Positions 1 to 8,363 of a stretch of 38,148 nucleotides of DNA are shown here, piece by piece. The stretch covers positions 1 through 38,148 of IMG/VR virus record IMGVR_UViG_3300031227_003885; one strand, given 5' to 3'. Source of the stretch: a virus. Under the pieces are notes generated by a model that was not told where the DNA came from, made no database searches, and was given only the letters and a program-made list of their open reading frames with translations. Each line of letters begins with the position of its first letter. Within the stretch, counting starts at the first letter, position 1. The translations under genes were made by a program, and so were the position numbers.

Positions 1-60
1 TAACCGACCCCCGCCTTCGCGCCAGTATACCAAGCGCCACCGGAGAAGAGAATACTCGTT
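1..60 (-). repeat. DGR variable repeat (VR), start only
   Basis: These 60 bp align without gaps to template positions 2596-2655. Twelve positions differ (5, 9, 12, 15, 25, 29, 34, 35, 45, 47, 57, 58), and at every one the template coding strand has adenine. This is the signature of adenine-directed mutagenic retrohoming. The rest of the VR, including its terminal homing sequence, lies beyond the window edge. Confidence 0.95.
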
Positions 61-1232
61 TCCCCCGTGTTATGCGAGTACCAGTAATCCGTGATATACG
101 TACTCTCAAGTCCTCCTGTATCTCGTGATAAGAATAAATAATCAAATCCGTCTTCAAACAACGTATATTTGCTATGACCATCTAATAATATTGGAGTTGC
201 TGTTGAACTATAATATGTGTCTGCTGCCATTTCTGCACTGAGAGTTGTATAATTATACTTTGTTATTCTATATTCTGCATCAACAGCATTATAACCAATA
301 ACATAAGTACACGCATTACCCCAAGGATTCTCTATTCCTCTCCAGACAACAGGTGTAAAACCATCGGTGCCATCACCAGTTCCCGTTCCATTGGTAGCAA
401 TATTTATATCAGCATTATCATCACCTGTGTTACTTCCGGCAAAACCCACACCAGCCACTTTATCAACAATTCCCCTACCAAGCCCCGTCTGTGAATCAAG
501 AGTGCCAAGATCCATTTTTACAAGTGTGGATAACAAACCATGTGAATAAACATTTTCATTTCCCCAACCAGTTCCTTTATTATTTGCATAATCTTCAGAA
601 TCATCTTCAGTTAATCTACCAGTATTTGGAAGATCGGTATAAGAGACTCCACCCGTAACTGGTTGAACACCCGTTTTAGAGTATAATTTAAAAGTAGTAT
701 CATCTAATGCACCAGACGCGTCATACGCTCCAAAATACATCGCTCCTTTAAGAGTTCCACCACGCATATAAAAATCATCAAATACTTCATATCCAGCGCG
801 CTCAATTGGCGATACCCAAAATGTAAGATTTCCAGACGTATTAAGAGTTTTATACCACGCAATTGGAATATGTACCATTACATCTCCAGCAGAACCATTA
901 AGTGTTAATCCATCACCACGAGCGTTTGTACCATATGTAACTACACCGGCTTCTGTAACTGTGCACCTCCAAATATTTCCAAAAAGTGTACTATTATCTA
1001 AATCTGGTTTGGATATATCTGTTCCATCAGCATCTACATAATGAAGTGTTGGTGATGAATCCAATGTATTCCAAGTAAAACCATAAGCAGAATTATCTGT
1101 CGCTCCAGATGTAGGATTATTTTTATATACAATATCTCCTGCTGACACTGGTGCAACTAATAATAATGCTACCATTATCAGTACAATAGGTATCAAATAT
1201 TTTAATTTTAAATGTTTTTTATTCAATTTCAT
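1..1232 (-). CDS. DGR target: secreted protein with C-terminal variable C-type-lectin/FGE-like domain (partial)
   Basis: The frame is open from an ATG at 1232 to the window edge (about 410 codons, C-terminus missing). The N-terminus is a clear signal peptide: basic MKLNKKHLK, a hydrophobic stretch (YLIPIVLIMVALLLV), then a VSA-type cleavage site near residue 31. Near the visible C-terminus, WRGIENPWGNA resembles the RGxENPWGN motif common in DGR targets with a formylglycine-generating-enzyme/C-type-lectin fold. It is followed by LFSGGAWYTGAKAGVGY, the start of the variable repeat. A GTGAT ribosome site lies at 1239-1243. The gene is downstream of the reverse transcriptase on the same strand. 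By analogy with known DGR targets it is probably a surface or receptor-binding protein whose ligand-facing residues are diversified. The signal peptide implies export from the host cell or display on its surface, which is notable if this is a virus. The ligand cannot be inferred. Confidence 0.85.
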   Translation of the reverse strand, partial: MKLNKKHLKLKYLIPIVLIMVALLLVAPVSAGDIVYKNNPTSGATDNSAYGFTWNTLDSSPTLHYVDADGTDISKPDLDNSTLFGNIWRCTVTEAGVVTYGTNARGDGLTLNGSAGDVMVHIPIAWYKTLNTSGNLTFWVSPIERAGYEVFDDFYMRGGTLKGAMYFGAYDASGALDDTTFKLYSKTGVQPVTGGVSYTDLPNTGRLTEDDSEDYANNKGTGWGNENVYSHGLLSTLVKMDLGTLDSQTGLGRGIVDKVAGVGFAGSNTGDDNADINIATNGTGTGDGTDGFTPVVWRGIENPWGNACTYVIGYNAVDAEYRITKYNYTTLSAEMAADTYYSSTATPILLDGHSKYTLFEDGFDYLFLSRDTGGLESTYITDYWYSHNTGETSILFSGGAWYTGAKAGVG

Positions 1233-1293
1233 TTATATATCACAACATATAATCTCAATATTATATATTATAATATATAAGATTTTCTATCAC

Positions 1294-2358
1294 TCAATCA
1301 AAATATATTTTTTGTCCAACCCCCAAATTTTTTATAACATCCAAATATATATCATAAATATCAGTATTATAAAACAAAAATTTCTTTAAATTATATGAAT
1401 TACAATGTTTAATCCAACCATTATATGACATAATACAACTCAAAATATAATCATCTGTGTACAATCCACGATTGTTTTCTATATGTTTTATTTTTCTTTT
1501 TAACTTTCGTGCAGATGATTTTCTGAGTAGTGTATAATTTCTAAAATGCTTATAACCAAGAAAATCTATATTACATTTATCAACAGAAAATATTTGTGTT
1601 TTGGAATTTAATGTTAACTCTAAATTATCAAATAAATATTCTTCTATTTCCAAAAGTAGTTTTTTCAAAAAATTTTTATTATTGTGTAATATAACTGCAT
1701 CATCACAATATCTAATATAATATTTCATATGTTTTTCTTCTTTAATCCAATGATCAAATTGATTTAAATATAAATTACTTAAATACTGTGATAAATAATT
1801 TCCAATTGGTAAATTTTTATTTCCACCCGGCGAATATATTAATTCTTTTAAAAGCCATAATGTATCTTTACATTTTATATTTCTTTTAACTATTTCAAAT
1901 AATATATCGTGATTAATATTGGGATAATATTTTGTTATATCAAATTTTAAACAATATTTAGTATTATATTCATCCCTTAAAAAATACCGTAATCTATTAG
2001 AGCCGGAATGCAATCCTTTTCCGGGGATTGCCGAATACAAATCATAAATAAAGATATTATCCCATATTGGTTGTAACACCTGCATTGTAGCATGGTGTAC
2101 AATTCTATCTGGATAATATGGAAGTTTATATATAAATCTCTCCTTTGGTTCATATATTTTCTTTATTGTATATTCAGACGTAATATAAATCTTATTTTTC
2201 AACATTTCACTTATATTATTTATATACAAATCTACATCTTTATTAACCATTTTAACACCAGAATAATTAAATTTTCCTTTTCTAGCATTATTATGAGCCG
2301 TTTTTAAATTATTTATGTCACAAATATCAGAATATAAATTACCATATTTTTTAACCAT
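1294..2358 (-). CDS. DGR-type reverse transcriptase
   Basis: A 354-aa reverse transcriptase that makes mutagenised cDNA from the template repeat for transfer into the target gene. Visible motifs are the palm motif with D140 (FDITKYYPNI), IGNYLSQ at about 185-191, and catalytic YCDD at 217-220, followed by a FLGY-like motif at about 266. The SQ in IGNYLSQ, where group II intron enzymes usually have QG, is the diagnostic feature of DGR reverse transcriptases. There is no maturase or endonuclease domain, which fits a DGR. I chose the ATG at 2358 over the in-frame GTG at 2370 because GAGGT sits 5 nt before it, inside what would otherwise be the coding start. The template repeat is upstream and the target downstream on the same strand. 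No avd-like accessory gene is recognisable nearby; it may lie outside the window or be absent. Confidence 0.95.
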   Translation of the reverse strand: MVKKYGNLYSDICDINNLKTAHNNARKGKFNYSGVKMVNKDVDLYINNISEMLKNKIYITSEYTIKKIYEPKERFIYKLPYYPDRIVHHATMQVLQPIWDNIFIYDLYSAIPGKGLHSGSNRLRYFLRDEYNTKYCLKFDITKYYPNINHDILFEIVKRNIKCKDTLWLLKELIYSPGGNKNLPIGNYLSQYLSNLYLNQFDHWIKEEKHMKYYIRYCDDAVILHNNKNFLKKLLLEIEEYLFDNLELTLNSKTQIFSVDKCNIDFLGYKHFRNYTLLRKSSARKLKRKIKHIENNRGLYTDDYILSCIMSYNGWIKHCNSYNLKKFLFYNTDIYDIYLDVIKNLGVGQKIYFD

Positions 2359-2510
2359 TATATACCTCACAAAATTATTAAAAACATTAGCTCTTCCATA
2401 TAATATGAATTCTCACAATTTTAACATCATTACTAACACATATTAATGGGTGTTGCTAATTATTTGGCAAAATGCTACTATATAACATTTCACTCTGGTT
2501 ATAATGCTGT

Positions 2511-2655
2511 TCAGAGCCGCCCAAAAACAACGTCCTGAGCTAGGTGCGCACCGATATTCCGATTGGATTTCGAGGCAACATTATTCGAATTCAGATAACT
2601 GACTCCTGCTTTCGCGCCATTATTCCAATTGCCACCGGATATGAGAATACTTTTT
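2511..2655 (-). ncRNA. DGR template repeat (TR) and presumed template RNA
   Basis: Non-coding in context, but when read in the VR frame it encodes SGGNWNNGAKAGVSY followed by further AAT-rich codons, and the frame runs to a TGA at 2511-2513. AAT codons mark the diversified positions, because adenine mutation in AAY can reach many residues without giving stops. The part homologous to the visible VR is 2596-2655. The remainder should pair with VR sequence beyond the window edge, so the left boundary is an inference. It lies upstream of the reverse transcriptase, so TR and RT are probably co-transcribed. Confidence 0.88.
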
Positions 2656-2680
2656 ACACACTATAACCATACTAACATAT

Positions 2681-2989
2681 TTATTCAAAAGTATAATACT
2701 TCTGGTATTTAACTATCTTTGCAACAAAAGGAATTTCATGTTTATTTCTATCAACTTGATCCAATAATACACCAGAACCCGTCATTATTATATATTTATC
2801 ATCATCTTCGGAATTATAAAACTTAAATTGTAATATTATATATTCACCTTCATACTTACTTGGACGTATAATATATTTTAAAATGATTATATTCATTCCT
2901 AAAATATCATCAATCCGTTTTTTAACTCCAGACAAACTCTTATTTCCACTATCAAAATCAGAAAATTTATGAATATTTACATCACCCAT
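2681..2989 (-). CDS. Hypothetical protein, possible OB-fold ssDNA-binding type
   Basis: 102 aa, mixed alpha/beta. The pattern IDDILGMNIIIL...TGSGVLLDQVDR...IPFVAKIV resembles small phage single-stranded-DNA-binding-like OB-fold proteins, in which a GS.VL.DQ stretch is followed by a (L/I)PV.A.I segment. This is a weak resemblance, not an identification. It lies immediately upstream of the TR and could share its transcript. It does not look like the DGR accessory protein Avd, which is a helical bundle. A weak TATA-like TTATTT lies about 29 nt upstream. Confidence 0.6.
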   Translation of the reverse strand: MGDVNIHKFSDFDSGNKSLSGVKKRIDDILGMNIIILKYIIRPSKYEGEYIILQFKFYNSEDDDKYIIMTGSGVLLDQVDRNKHEIPFVAKIVKYQKYYTFE

Positions 2990-3031
2990 TTATAATATTA
3001 ATTATTTGCTCTCCCAAATAAGTTTCGGATA

Positions 3032-4534
3032 TTAAACATTATTTCCAACACACTTATATATAATATTATTATTAACAAAACAACAACCTTTCATAACGTT
3101 TTTACAATCAACAATACCAATAACACCACTCTCTAACAACTTTTCAACATCAATACCAAAATATTCATCGTGATCTACAACAACAATTATAATATCAGAA
3201 AACTTCAAAACATCATCGATCATCCTTGTCACATTAATATTATTTTGCAACCCACCATTTTTCTTAGCATCTTCAAAATTAACATAAGAATCATGCACCA
3301 TTATATTATTACATCCCAGAGCAATTCCACGTTCAGCAATACAATAACACTTATTTAAAATTTCATTAATGATCATCTGTGTGGGTGTCTCTCTAAAATC
3401 TCCACTGTTTTTTATAAAAGAATACCCAAGAATACCTATTTTAACACCATTACTATCAAAACATTTACCATCATCTCTCTCATATAATTTACAAATGATA
3501 TTATCAACCTTATCAACAACAAACACGCACATATTATCATTAAATTCTCTAGCTTTTAAAAACATTGATTCATCACTATTTTTACAAACATACCCCCCAA
3601 CACCCTCTCCATTCAAAAGCAAATAAGTATCTTTAGTTAAACAATGACCACCAACACCTACACCGGGAAGCAATAAATTTCTTGCAATACCTTCTCCTTT
3701 TAAAGAGTTCACACCTTCTCTCACCTTATAAAAATCTGCACCGTGTAAATCACAAATTATAGCCAACTCATTCGCCATCGCTATCTGCACATCACGTATT
3801 GCATTCTCAGATGTTTTTGTGATCTCTGCTTCGGTTGATGTCATTGTTATAAATCTAAATTTGTCTCCCGATAATTTTTGATATAATCTTTCAGTAAGTA
3901 ATGTTGATGCATCTGATGCTCCACCAATAATACGTGGAAGAAGGGTTATGTTCTCGATAAGTTTTCCCACCATTACTCTTTCGGGAGCGTGAGCGAGGTA
4001 ATAGTCTATATCAAGATGTTTATTATGGTGGGATGTAATATAATTCGTGATGAAATTTGATGTGAATGTTGGAAAAACTGTTGATTCAATGATGATAAGT
4101 GGTTTCTCTTTTGAATGAGTGAAAATATTATCTACAATTGATAAAATGTTTTTGGTTTCCATCCGCTTTGTTCCACGAGAGACTGGTGTTTGAATGCAGA
4201 TAATAAATACATCTGATTCTTTCGTTTCTGACCAATCTGATGTAACTTTAAATTTCTTCTGTGCATAAATATTTCTAGATGTATAATATGGTTCTATTAA
4301 TTGTTTATCACATGTCTTTAAACTATTAAGAATTGTTTGAATATGTGGTTCATCTTTATCGAGTGGATTTTCATAATTATTCAACTTGTCAATTTTATTT
4401 TTTGACAATTGTGAATCTGATCTTTGAATACCAATAACAGATTCTATTTCTGAAGATTTAGCAAAAGAGAGAGCACATGGAACGCCAACATAACCCATGC
4501 CAATGACAGTTATATTTTTAAGGTTGTTAATCAT
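3032..4534 (-). CDS. UDP-N-acetyl-sugar 6-dehydrogenase (WecC/WbpA-like)
   Basis: 500 aa, longer than the usual 420-440 aa of the family. It is an NAD-dependent enzyme that oxidises C6 of a nucleotide sugar to a uronic acid. Visible are the Rossmann motif GMGYVG (12-17), the IIESTVFP stretch near 148-155, APERVMVGK near 183-191, the likely catalytic lysine in EITKTSENA (K240), and the catalytic cysteine in GVGVGGHCLTKD (C298). All key residues are present, so it should be active. The extra length comes partly from an insertion near residues 40-100. A TATA box is centred 27.5 nt upstream and there is no ribosome site, so its mRNA is probably leaderless. The likely pathway is UDP-GlcNAc or UDP-ManNAc uronic acid, acting with the Gfo/Idh and DegT genes at 11610-13877 in glycan synthesis. 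UDP-Glc dehydrogenase is less likely. Confidence 0.9.
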   Translation of the reverse strand: MINNLKNITVIGMGYVGVPCALSFAKSSEIESVIGIQRSDSQLSKNKIDKLNNYENPLDKDEPHIQTILNSLKTCDKQLIEPYYTSRNIYAQKKFKVTSDWSETKESDVFIICIQTPVSRGTKRMETKNILSIVDNIFTHSKEKPLIIIESTVFPTFTSNFITNYITSHHNKHLDIDYYLAHAPERVMVGKLIENITLLPRIIGGASDASTLLTERLYQKLSGDKFRFITMTSTEAEITKTSENAIRDVQIAMANELAIICDLHGADFYKVREGVNSLKGEGIARNLLLPGVGVGGHCLTKDTYLLLNGEGVGGYVCKNSDESMFLKAREFNDNMCVFVVDKVDNIICKLYERDDGKCFDSNGVKIGILGYSFIKNSGDFRETPTQMIINEILNKCYCIAERGIALGCNNIMVHDSYVNFEDAKKNGGLQNNINVTRMIDDVLKFSDIIIVVVDHDEYFGIDVEKLLESGVIGIVDCKNVMKGCCFVNNNIIYKCVGNNV

Positions 4535-4557
4535 TATATATTATTTAGTTATTATAA

Positions 4558-4565
4558 TATATAAA
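4558..4565 (-). promoter_or_regulatory. TATA box of the sugar-dehydrogenase gene
   Basis: TTTATATA on the minus strand, centred 27.5 nt before the ATG at 4534, with no ribosome site between. This matches the archaeal leaderless layout and is shared with four other genes in the window. Confidence 0.65.
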
Positions 4566-4579
4566 ATGAAAGGAATGTT

Positions 4580-4819
4580 TTAATCTTCGATGTAAGAGCC
4601 ATATTCATCATGCACATCTTTATTATCTCCTATAAAACATTGAGCTTCAAGATGAATAGGATCTTCTCCATTGTAAAATTGATCTATTTCTATCCATTCT
4701 ATATGTTCCCCAACAAGATGAACCCACTTATTATTACACCGATAATCCTTAATAAATACTTCATCATCTTCACAAAAATTAAGTTTGAAATGTTCTATCA
4801 ATACTCCAACAGTCATCAT
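4580..4819 (-). CDS. Hypothetical acidic protein
   Basis: 79 aa, acidic, one domain. The N-terminus (TVGVLIEHF...DDEVFIKDY) looks like a small beta-rich module, and the tail is rich in D and E. No family recognised. The frame opposite, 4610-4825 on the plus strand, is a shadow with no ribosome site. The gene is followed by the sugar dehydrogenase, which has its own promoter. Confidence 0.65.
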   Translation of the reverse strand: MMTVGVLIEHFKLNFCEDDEVFIKDYRCNNKWVHLVGEHIEWIEIDQFYNGEDPIHLEAQCFIGDNKDVHDEYGSYIED

Positions 4820-4921
4820 GATTGATTACCGACTTTACAATGCGTCTCATAAATTACATTCATAATATAATAATTATAAAACACATAATACTTTTTAGTA
4901 ATTTCTTTTGATATTATTCAC

Positions 4922-5425
4922 TCACCGTTTATATCTATAATATGGACTCTTCTCAGACTCTTCATAATATTCACACTTTCTCCAATCAAATCCAACCATA
5001 ATAGTTTCACGAAGATTTTTTATATGTTCAACTCTAATCTTATTTATACATTTTCCAATATTTACAATATCTTCAGATTCTTTAAAATATTTACAATACC
5101 CACAGCAATTTTCAAATGGATATTCACCATTCTTCTTTATATCATAAACATTTTTACATGATTCTATAACATATCCCATCTCCACATCACACGGTTCCCC
5201 AGCATATGGATTAGATTCAATCATCCAATAGTATCCATCAACCATATATATGCCATATTCTTCAGGTAAGTTTTTAAAATAAATATCTTTTAATTCATTT
5301 CCATTTACACCAATATCTTCAGTTAAAACTTTGATATCAAAATCAAGTTCAAGTGGAAAATCCAAAAGATAGTTTCCAAACCTAGTCACGGCAATAAGCA
5401 TGTCACTAAAATAGTATTTGTTCAT
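4922..5425 (-). CDS. Hypothetical protein with C-terminal cysteine cluster
   Basis: 167 aa. Start supported by GGTGA 7 nt before the ATG at 5425. The C-terminal third carries CCGYCKYF, a later GKC and then RKCEYYEES, a spacing compatible with one zinc or iron-sulfur site. The N-terminal two thirds are alpha/beta without a recognised fold. The CxxC..GxC..CxYYE layout is echoed in Cys-rich proteins at 20-37 kb, which suggests a shared small metal-binding module. Confidence 0.7.
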   Translation of the reverse strand: MNKYYFSDMLIAVTRFGNYLLDFPLELDFDIKVLTEDIGVNGNELKDIYFKNLPEEYGIYMVDGYYWMIESNPYAGEPCDVEMGYVIESCKNVYDIKKNGEYPFENCCGYCKYFKESEDIVNIGKCINKIRVEHIKNLRETIMVGFDWRKCEYYEESEKSPYYRYKR

Positions 5426-5481
5426 TTTTATTTCACCATATAATATAATTAGCTTCTAAACTATTTAATAATTATGCTATT

Positions 5482-6180
5482 TCAACACTTCTCATCAATA
5501 TATTCGTTAATATTATCAATCACAAAATCCGAAGCATTAATTATATCATATTCAACTGAATTACTATTTGTCTCAAAACAATGCATTAAAATTTTACACA
5601 TATCTTTAATATAATATTTACATTCATATTCTTCCCATTCAAAATAATAACCAAGACTCATTGCAAGATTATTCATATCATTATCCACAAAATCATAAAT
5701 ATCAACTTCAAAATGATATATGAATGATTGAACATCTTCTGGAACGTTATTTTTTAAATCATTTAACTCTCTTTCGTAATCATCATAATCATCAAAATCG
5801 TGCACACTTAAGAATGGGAAATCATATTCATCTTCTTCAACTAAATAAACGTATTGTTTCCCATTATAATCAACAGTTACAGCATACTCCTCCCATTCAT
5901 AATCGTCAACATTATACTTCTTAAAAAGCTGCCTGATTTTCCAAGCTTCATATTCCATTAGCCACTCCCATCGTTTACAGATAGTTTCTATATCTTTCTT
6001 AACCTCTTCTTCCGTCTTTGGTTTAAACACTTCGTATCGTTCATCATCAACACAAACAACACCGTATCCACCACAGATTTCACAATTTACAAATGTAGGA
6101 AAATCATCTTCACATTTTACGATATATCTACCTTCGCCTTTACATTTTTTACATCTAAAATATACTTTTTCATTTTTCAT
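5482..6180 (-). CDS. DnaJ-type CxxCxGxG zinc-finger protein
   Basis: 232 aa. Two CxxCxGxG-like motifs, CKKCKGEG (10-17) and CEICGGYG (about 34-41), form a DnaJ-type cysteine-rich zinc finger at the N-terminus. The rest is acidic and rich in aromatic residues, with no J domain, so it is not a DnaJ chaperone. The start has GTGAT 5 nt upstream. It is a diverged tandem paralogue of the next gene (6195-6962): both share the zinc finger, a WxxLxE.AW.xRQ segment and a YYFEWE motif near the C-terminus. Role unknown; the finger could bind protein or nucleic acid. Confidence 0.75.
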   Translation of the reverse strand: MKNEKVYFRCKKCKGEGRYIVKCEDDFPTFVNCEICGGYGVVCVDDERYEVFKPKTEEEVKKDIETICKRWEWLMEYEAWKIRQLFKKYNVDDYEWEEYAVTVDYNGKQYVYLVEEDEYDFPFLSVHDFDDYDDYERELNDLKNNVPEDVQSFIYHFEVDIYDFVDNDMNNLAMSLGYYFEWEEYECKYYIKDMCKILMHCFETNSNSVEYDIINASDFVIDNINEYIDEKC

Positions 6181-6194
6181 TTTTAATCACTCCA

Positions 6195-6962
6195 TTATCT
6201 ATCTCTAAGATTTCCCGCATGAATTTCTTTCAACAAATCAGTTACTGTAACACACGATTCAAAGATGTATTCAATTTCAACATTATTTATATCAGTATTG
6301 TAACAAGACATTTCAATTTTATATGCATCCCCAAGATAATAACACGAACAATCTTCCCACTCGAAATAATACCCCAAAGTGTCAGCGTAATCAGACATTC
6401 CTCCATATACATACTCACTAATTCCGATTATATAATCTGCGAAATCTTTTACATTTTGTGGGATATAAGTCATGTAATGTTCATAGTTTTCATAATCAAT
6501 GTAAACCTTATCTTTTCCATCAAACAAATATTTATCACTGTTTGTAAAATTATCAAAAGTTTCATTACCAGTATCATAACAATATATTTCTCCACCGAAT
6601 TTTATTTCAAGGGTATAATCATCTCTTTCATAAGCTTCAATATTACACTTCTTCTTCGCTTGTCTTTGTCTCCACACTGCTTGTTCCGTTAAGATTTTCC
6701 AAAGATTGCATATCTTCTTTACATCTTCCAAAACATTTACATATGATTTCATTGCGCAGATTGAAATAGTTGGATCATCAATACAAACAGTGCCCACACC
6801 ATTACACACTTCACATTTCTTAAGGTGGTGATGTTTATAATTATCCTCTTCAACCCAACACGTTCCACTACCGTTACACTTATTGCATTTAAGAATGATT
6901 TTATTGTCATTTACTGATACATTTTTTAATACATTTTCTAATACGTATTTAATATCTGACAT
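6195..6962 (-). CDS. DnaJ-type zinc-finger protein, paralogue of the gene at 5482
   Basis: 255 aa. It carries CNKCNGSG and CEVCNGVG near residues 25-62, then the shared WxxLTEQAVWRQRQ segment and LGYYFEWEDCSCYY toward the C-terminus. The two genes are 14 nt apart and clearly arose by tandem duplication followed by strong divergence. This copy has no ribosome site; a TATA box is centred 26.5 nt before the ATG, so it probably heads a two-gene leaderless transcript. No enzymatic motif is seen. Confidence 0.75.
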   Translation of the reverse strand: MSDIKYVLENVLKNVSVNDNKIILKCNKCNGSGTCWVEEDNYKHHHLKKCEVCNGVGTVCIDDPTISICAMKSYVNVLEDVKKICNLWKILTEQAVWRQRQAKKKCNIEAYERDDYTLEIKFGGEIYCYDTGNETFDNFTNSDKYLFDGKDKVYIDYENYEHYMTYIPQNVKDFADYIIGISEYVYGGMSDYADTLGYYFEWEDCSCYYLGDAYKIEMSCYNTDINNVEIEYIFESCVTVTDLLKEIHAGNLRDR

Positions 6963-6984
6963 GTGTAATAATTAGTGTTAATAG

Positions 6985-6992
6985 TATATAAA
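6985..6992 (-). promoter_or_regulatory. TATA box upstream of the zinc-finger pair
   Basis: TTTATATA centred 26.5 nt before the ATG at 6962, with no Shine-Dalgarno in the interval. It probably drives both zinc-finger genes. Confidence 0.65.
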
Positions 6993-7013
6993 AATAGTGC
7001 TTTTATATGTGAT

Positions 7014-7361
7014 TTAAATAAGCTTGCCCTCTTCAACAAGTTCATTAACAATTTTAATAGTTAACTTCAAATCCATATTCAAAGCATACGCAACATCAGA
7101 TGGATAATTTTCGACATTTTCTTTATAAAAATTTAAGATGGTTTCTTTCTGATCATTATAAATAAGATTTTCTGTAGTCTTTGTATATTTCTTAATTTGA
7201 TCTTTAGTAAAAACTTCATATATACATTTCCCACAATGAGGACATGTAATTGATCTATAAGAATGTGGTTTAGCCCCCCATGATTTGCCACACCAAGGAC
7301 ATACACACATTTCAAGACCAATTGTTTTCAAACCTTCTGTATAATATTCATTTTTTTTCAT
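7014..7361 (-). CDS. Zinc-ribbon plus winged-helix putative DNA-binding regulator
   Basis: 115 aa. The N-terminal zinc ribbon has CPWCGK and CPHCGK (about residues 20-45). The C-terminal ~50 aa (NYPSDVAYALNMDLKLTIKIV, then a short wing) read as a winged helix-turn-helix. A ribbon plus wHTH is a common archaeal regulator layout. GGTGA precedes the ATG at 7361 and overlaps the stop of the 55-aa gene upstream, so the two are translationally coupled. The C-terminus is nearly identical to that of the gene at 8607. Operator unknown. Confidence 0.75.
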   Translation of the reverse strand: MKKNEYYTEGLKTIGLEMCVCPWCGKSWGAKPHSYRSITCPHCGKCIYEVFTKDQIKKYTKTTENLIYNDQKETILNFYKENVENYPSDVAYALNMDLKLTIKIVNELVEEGKLI

Positions 7362-7369
7362 ATTTTATT

Positions 7370-7537
7370 TCACCAATAATCTGTTCCTCTTTCTTTATCT
7401 TTTCTAAGAACTTCACCAAACTTTTCAAAAAACTGTTTCTCCTTTTTTCTAAAATGTCTGTTTCCAATTCTCCTTACGCATGATGGAGAATGTCTGTACC
7501 AATCTTTATACTTTAACAATCGGTTTGTTCTTGACAT
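7370..7537 (-). CDS. Small basic protein, 55 aa (copy 1)
   Basis: A short gene of 55 codons beginning MSRTNRLLKYKDWYRHSPSC and ending GTDYW. It is rich in R and K and could bind nucleic acid. A second copy at 8890-9057 differs at only six residues (L8/T, D12/N, R22/K, T52/R, D53/E and few others), while the DNA differs at many silent sites. That pattern shows selection on this frame rather than on the overlapping frames. A TATA-like box is centred 29.5 nt upstream. Its TGA overlaps the GGTGA ribosome site of the next gene. Confidence 0.8.
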   Translation of the reverse strand: MSRTNRLLKYKDWYRHSPSCVRRIGNRHFRKKEKQFFEKFGEVLRKDKERGTDYW

Positions 7538-7562
7538 GACACATAGGTATTTGATTTATTCT

Positions 7563-7570
7563 GATATAAA
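7563..7570 (-). promoter_or_regulatory. TATA-like box of the 55-aa gene (copy 1)
   Basis: TTTATATC centred 29.5 nt before the ATG at 7537. The same sequence at the same distance precedes the second copy (9083-9090), so the promoter was duplicated and kept. Confidence 0.5.
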
Positions 7571-7582
7571 AGTTTTGATTTA

Positions 7583-7816
7583 TCACCCTGCACGAAAATC
7601 ACGAATTATAATTTCTTCTTCTCCATCAGATTTTAAAACTTCACAACTTGAGTATTTAGAGTCCAGCCACATTTCTTTCCCTTCATCACCATACAACTCC
7701 TTTATTACAATTAAGTTTCTTGCACGTTTTTCTGTTGACGCTCTAACTACAAATGCATCTGCCGCATCATATTCTCCACTAGATTGATTCAAATCTTTTA
7801 AAACCCACAACTTCAT
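7583..7816 (-). CDS. Conserved phage/plasmid-type hypothetical protein (VVRA...GDEG...IIRDFRAG)
   Basis: 77 aa. The pattern MKLWVL...AFVVRASTEKRARNL...GDEG...W.....SSCEVL...IIRDFRAG matches, as I recall it, a widespread uncharacterised family found in phages and mobile elements, complete from first strand to the terminal RDF. The start overlaps the stop of the preceding gene (ATGA), with GGTGG upstream, so it is coupled to the genes at 7813 and 8040. Function unknown even in the family. Confidence 0.75.
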   Translation of the reverse strand: MKLWVLKDLNQSSGEYDAADAFVVRASTEKRARNLIVIKELYGDEGKEMWLDSKYSSCEVLKSDGEEEIIIRDFRAG

Positions 7817-8043
7817 TCTTTATCCACCGCAAGTCTCCCATTCCCATCAGTTCTCAGTCCACAAATTCCATGTCCTGTTGGTGCAATAACTTTTCCACTC
7901 TTATCGAATATTAAAAGTTTGCAAATTCTTTCATCATCATATCCCATCAGAAATACATTATCTTTATCGTTTGGATCAGTATCCAACCACAATGTTACTG
8001 TATTTTCTGTATCTAATTTGTTTCTAATTATTAGTTTCGTCAT
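7813..8043 (-). CDS. Hypothetical beta-rich protein
   Basis: 76 aa from the ATG at 8043, chosen over the upstream GTG at 8055 because this ATG overlaps the previous stop as ATGA and has GGTGG 8 nt before it. Contains alternating short strands (TLWLDTD, VFLMGYDDE, LLIFDKSGKVI). No family recognised. It is the middle gene of a three-gene coupled unit (8282 to 7583). Confidence 0.65.
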   Translation of the reverse strand: MTKLIIRNKLDTENTVTLWLDTDPNDKDNVFLMGYDDERICKLLIFDKSGKVIAPTGHGICGLRTDGNGRLAVDKE

Positions 8044-8282
8044 TCTTTTTTCCACCCACGTTTTTTTCTTTGAACATAATTTTCTGCTAACATTTTGGGA
8101 TGCTTGGGATCTGAAGTTTCTCTGAACAAAGCAGCATAACGTTTTTGTTTTTCAAGTTTCGTCAATTCATCACGTGCATCATCCCACGAAGTAAACGATT
8201 TTTGTGATATGTGTTTACACGAAGTTTCATCTATATATTCCCGAACATAGTATCGCTGAATATGCTCTTTCCTTTTTTTCAT
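8040..8282 (-). CDS. Hypothetical basic protein
   Basis: 80 aa from the ATG at 8282; a GTG at 8327 would add 15 residues and neither start has a strong ribosome site. It is Lys/Arg-rich at both ends (MKKRKEH, RKKRGWKKE), with a helical centre (SWDDARDELTKLEKQKRY). It might bind nucleic acid. Its TGA overlaps the next ATG. Confidence 0.6.
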   Translation of the reverse strand: MKKRKEHIQRYYVREYIDETSCKHISQKSFTSWDDARDELTKLEKQKRYAALFRETSDPKHPKMLAENYVQRKKRGWKKE

Positions 8283-8363
8283 GCTATACCAATTATACAA
8301 AACAGAACTAAACAAACGAACATACACATACTATAATCGATTTCATAATCAGTCATATTTAAT

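Noticed and set aside
2681-2989. Possible DGR accessory gene avd
   Set aside because: The predicted layout is beta-rich rather than a four-helix bundle.
4610-4825. Plus-strand frame of 71 codons opposite a small gene
   Set aside because: Hydrophobic low-complexity shadow of the minus-strand gene at 4580, no start signal.
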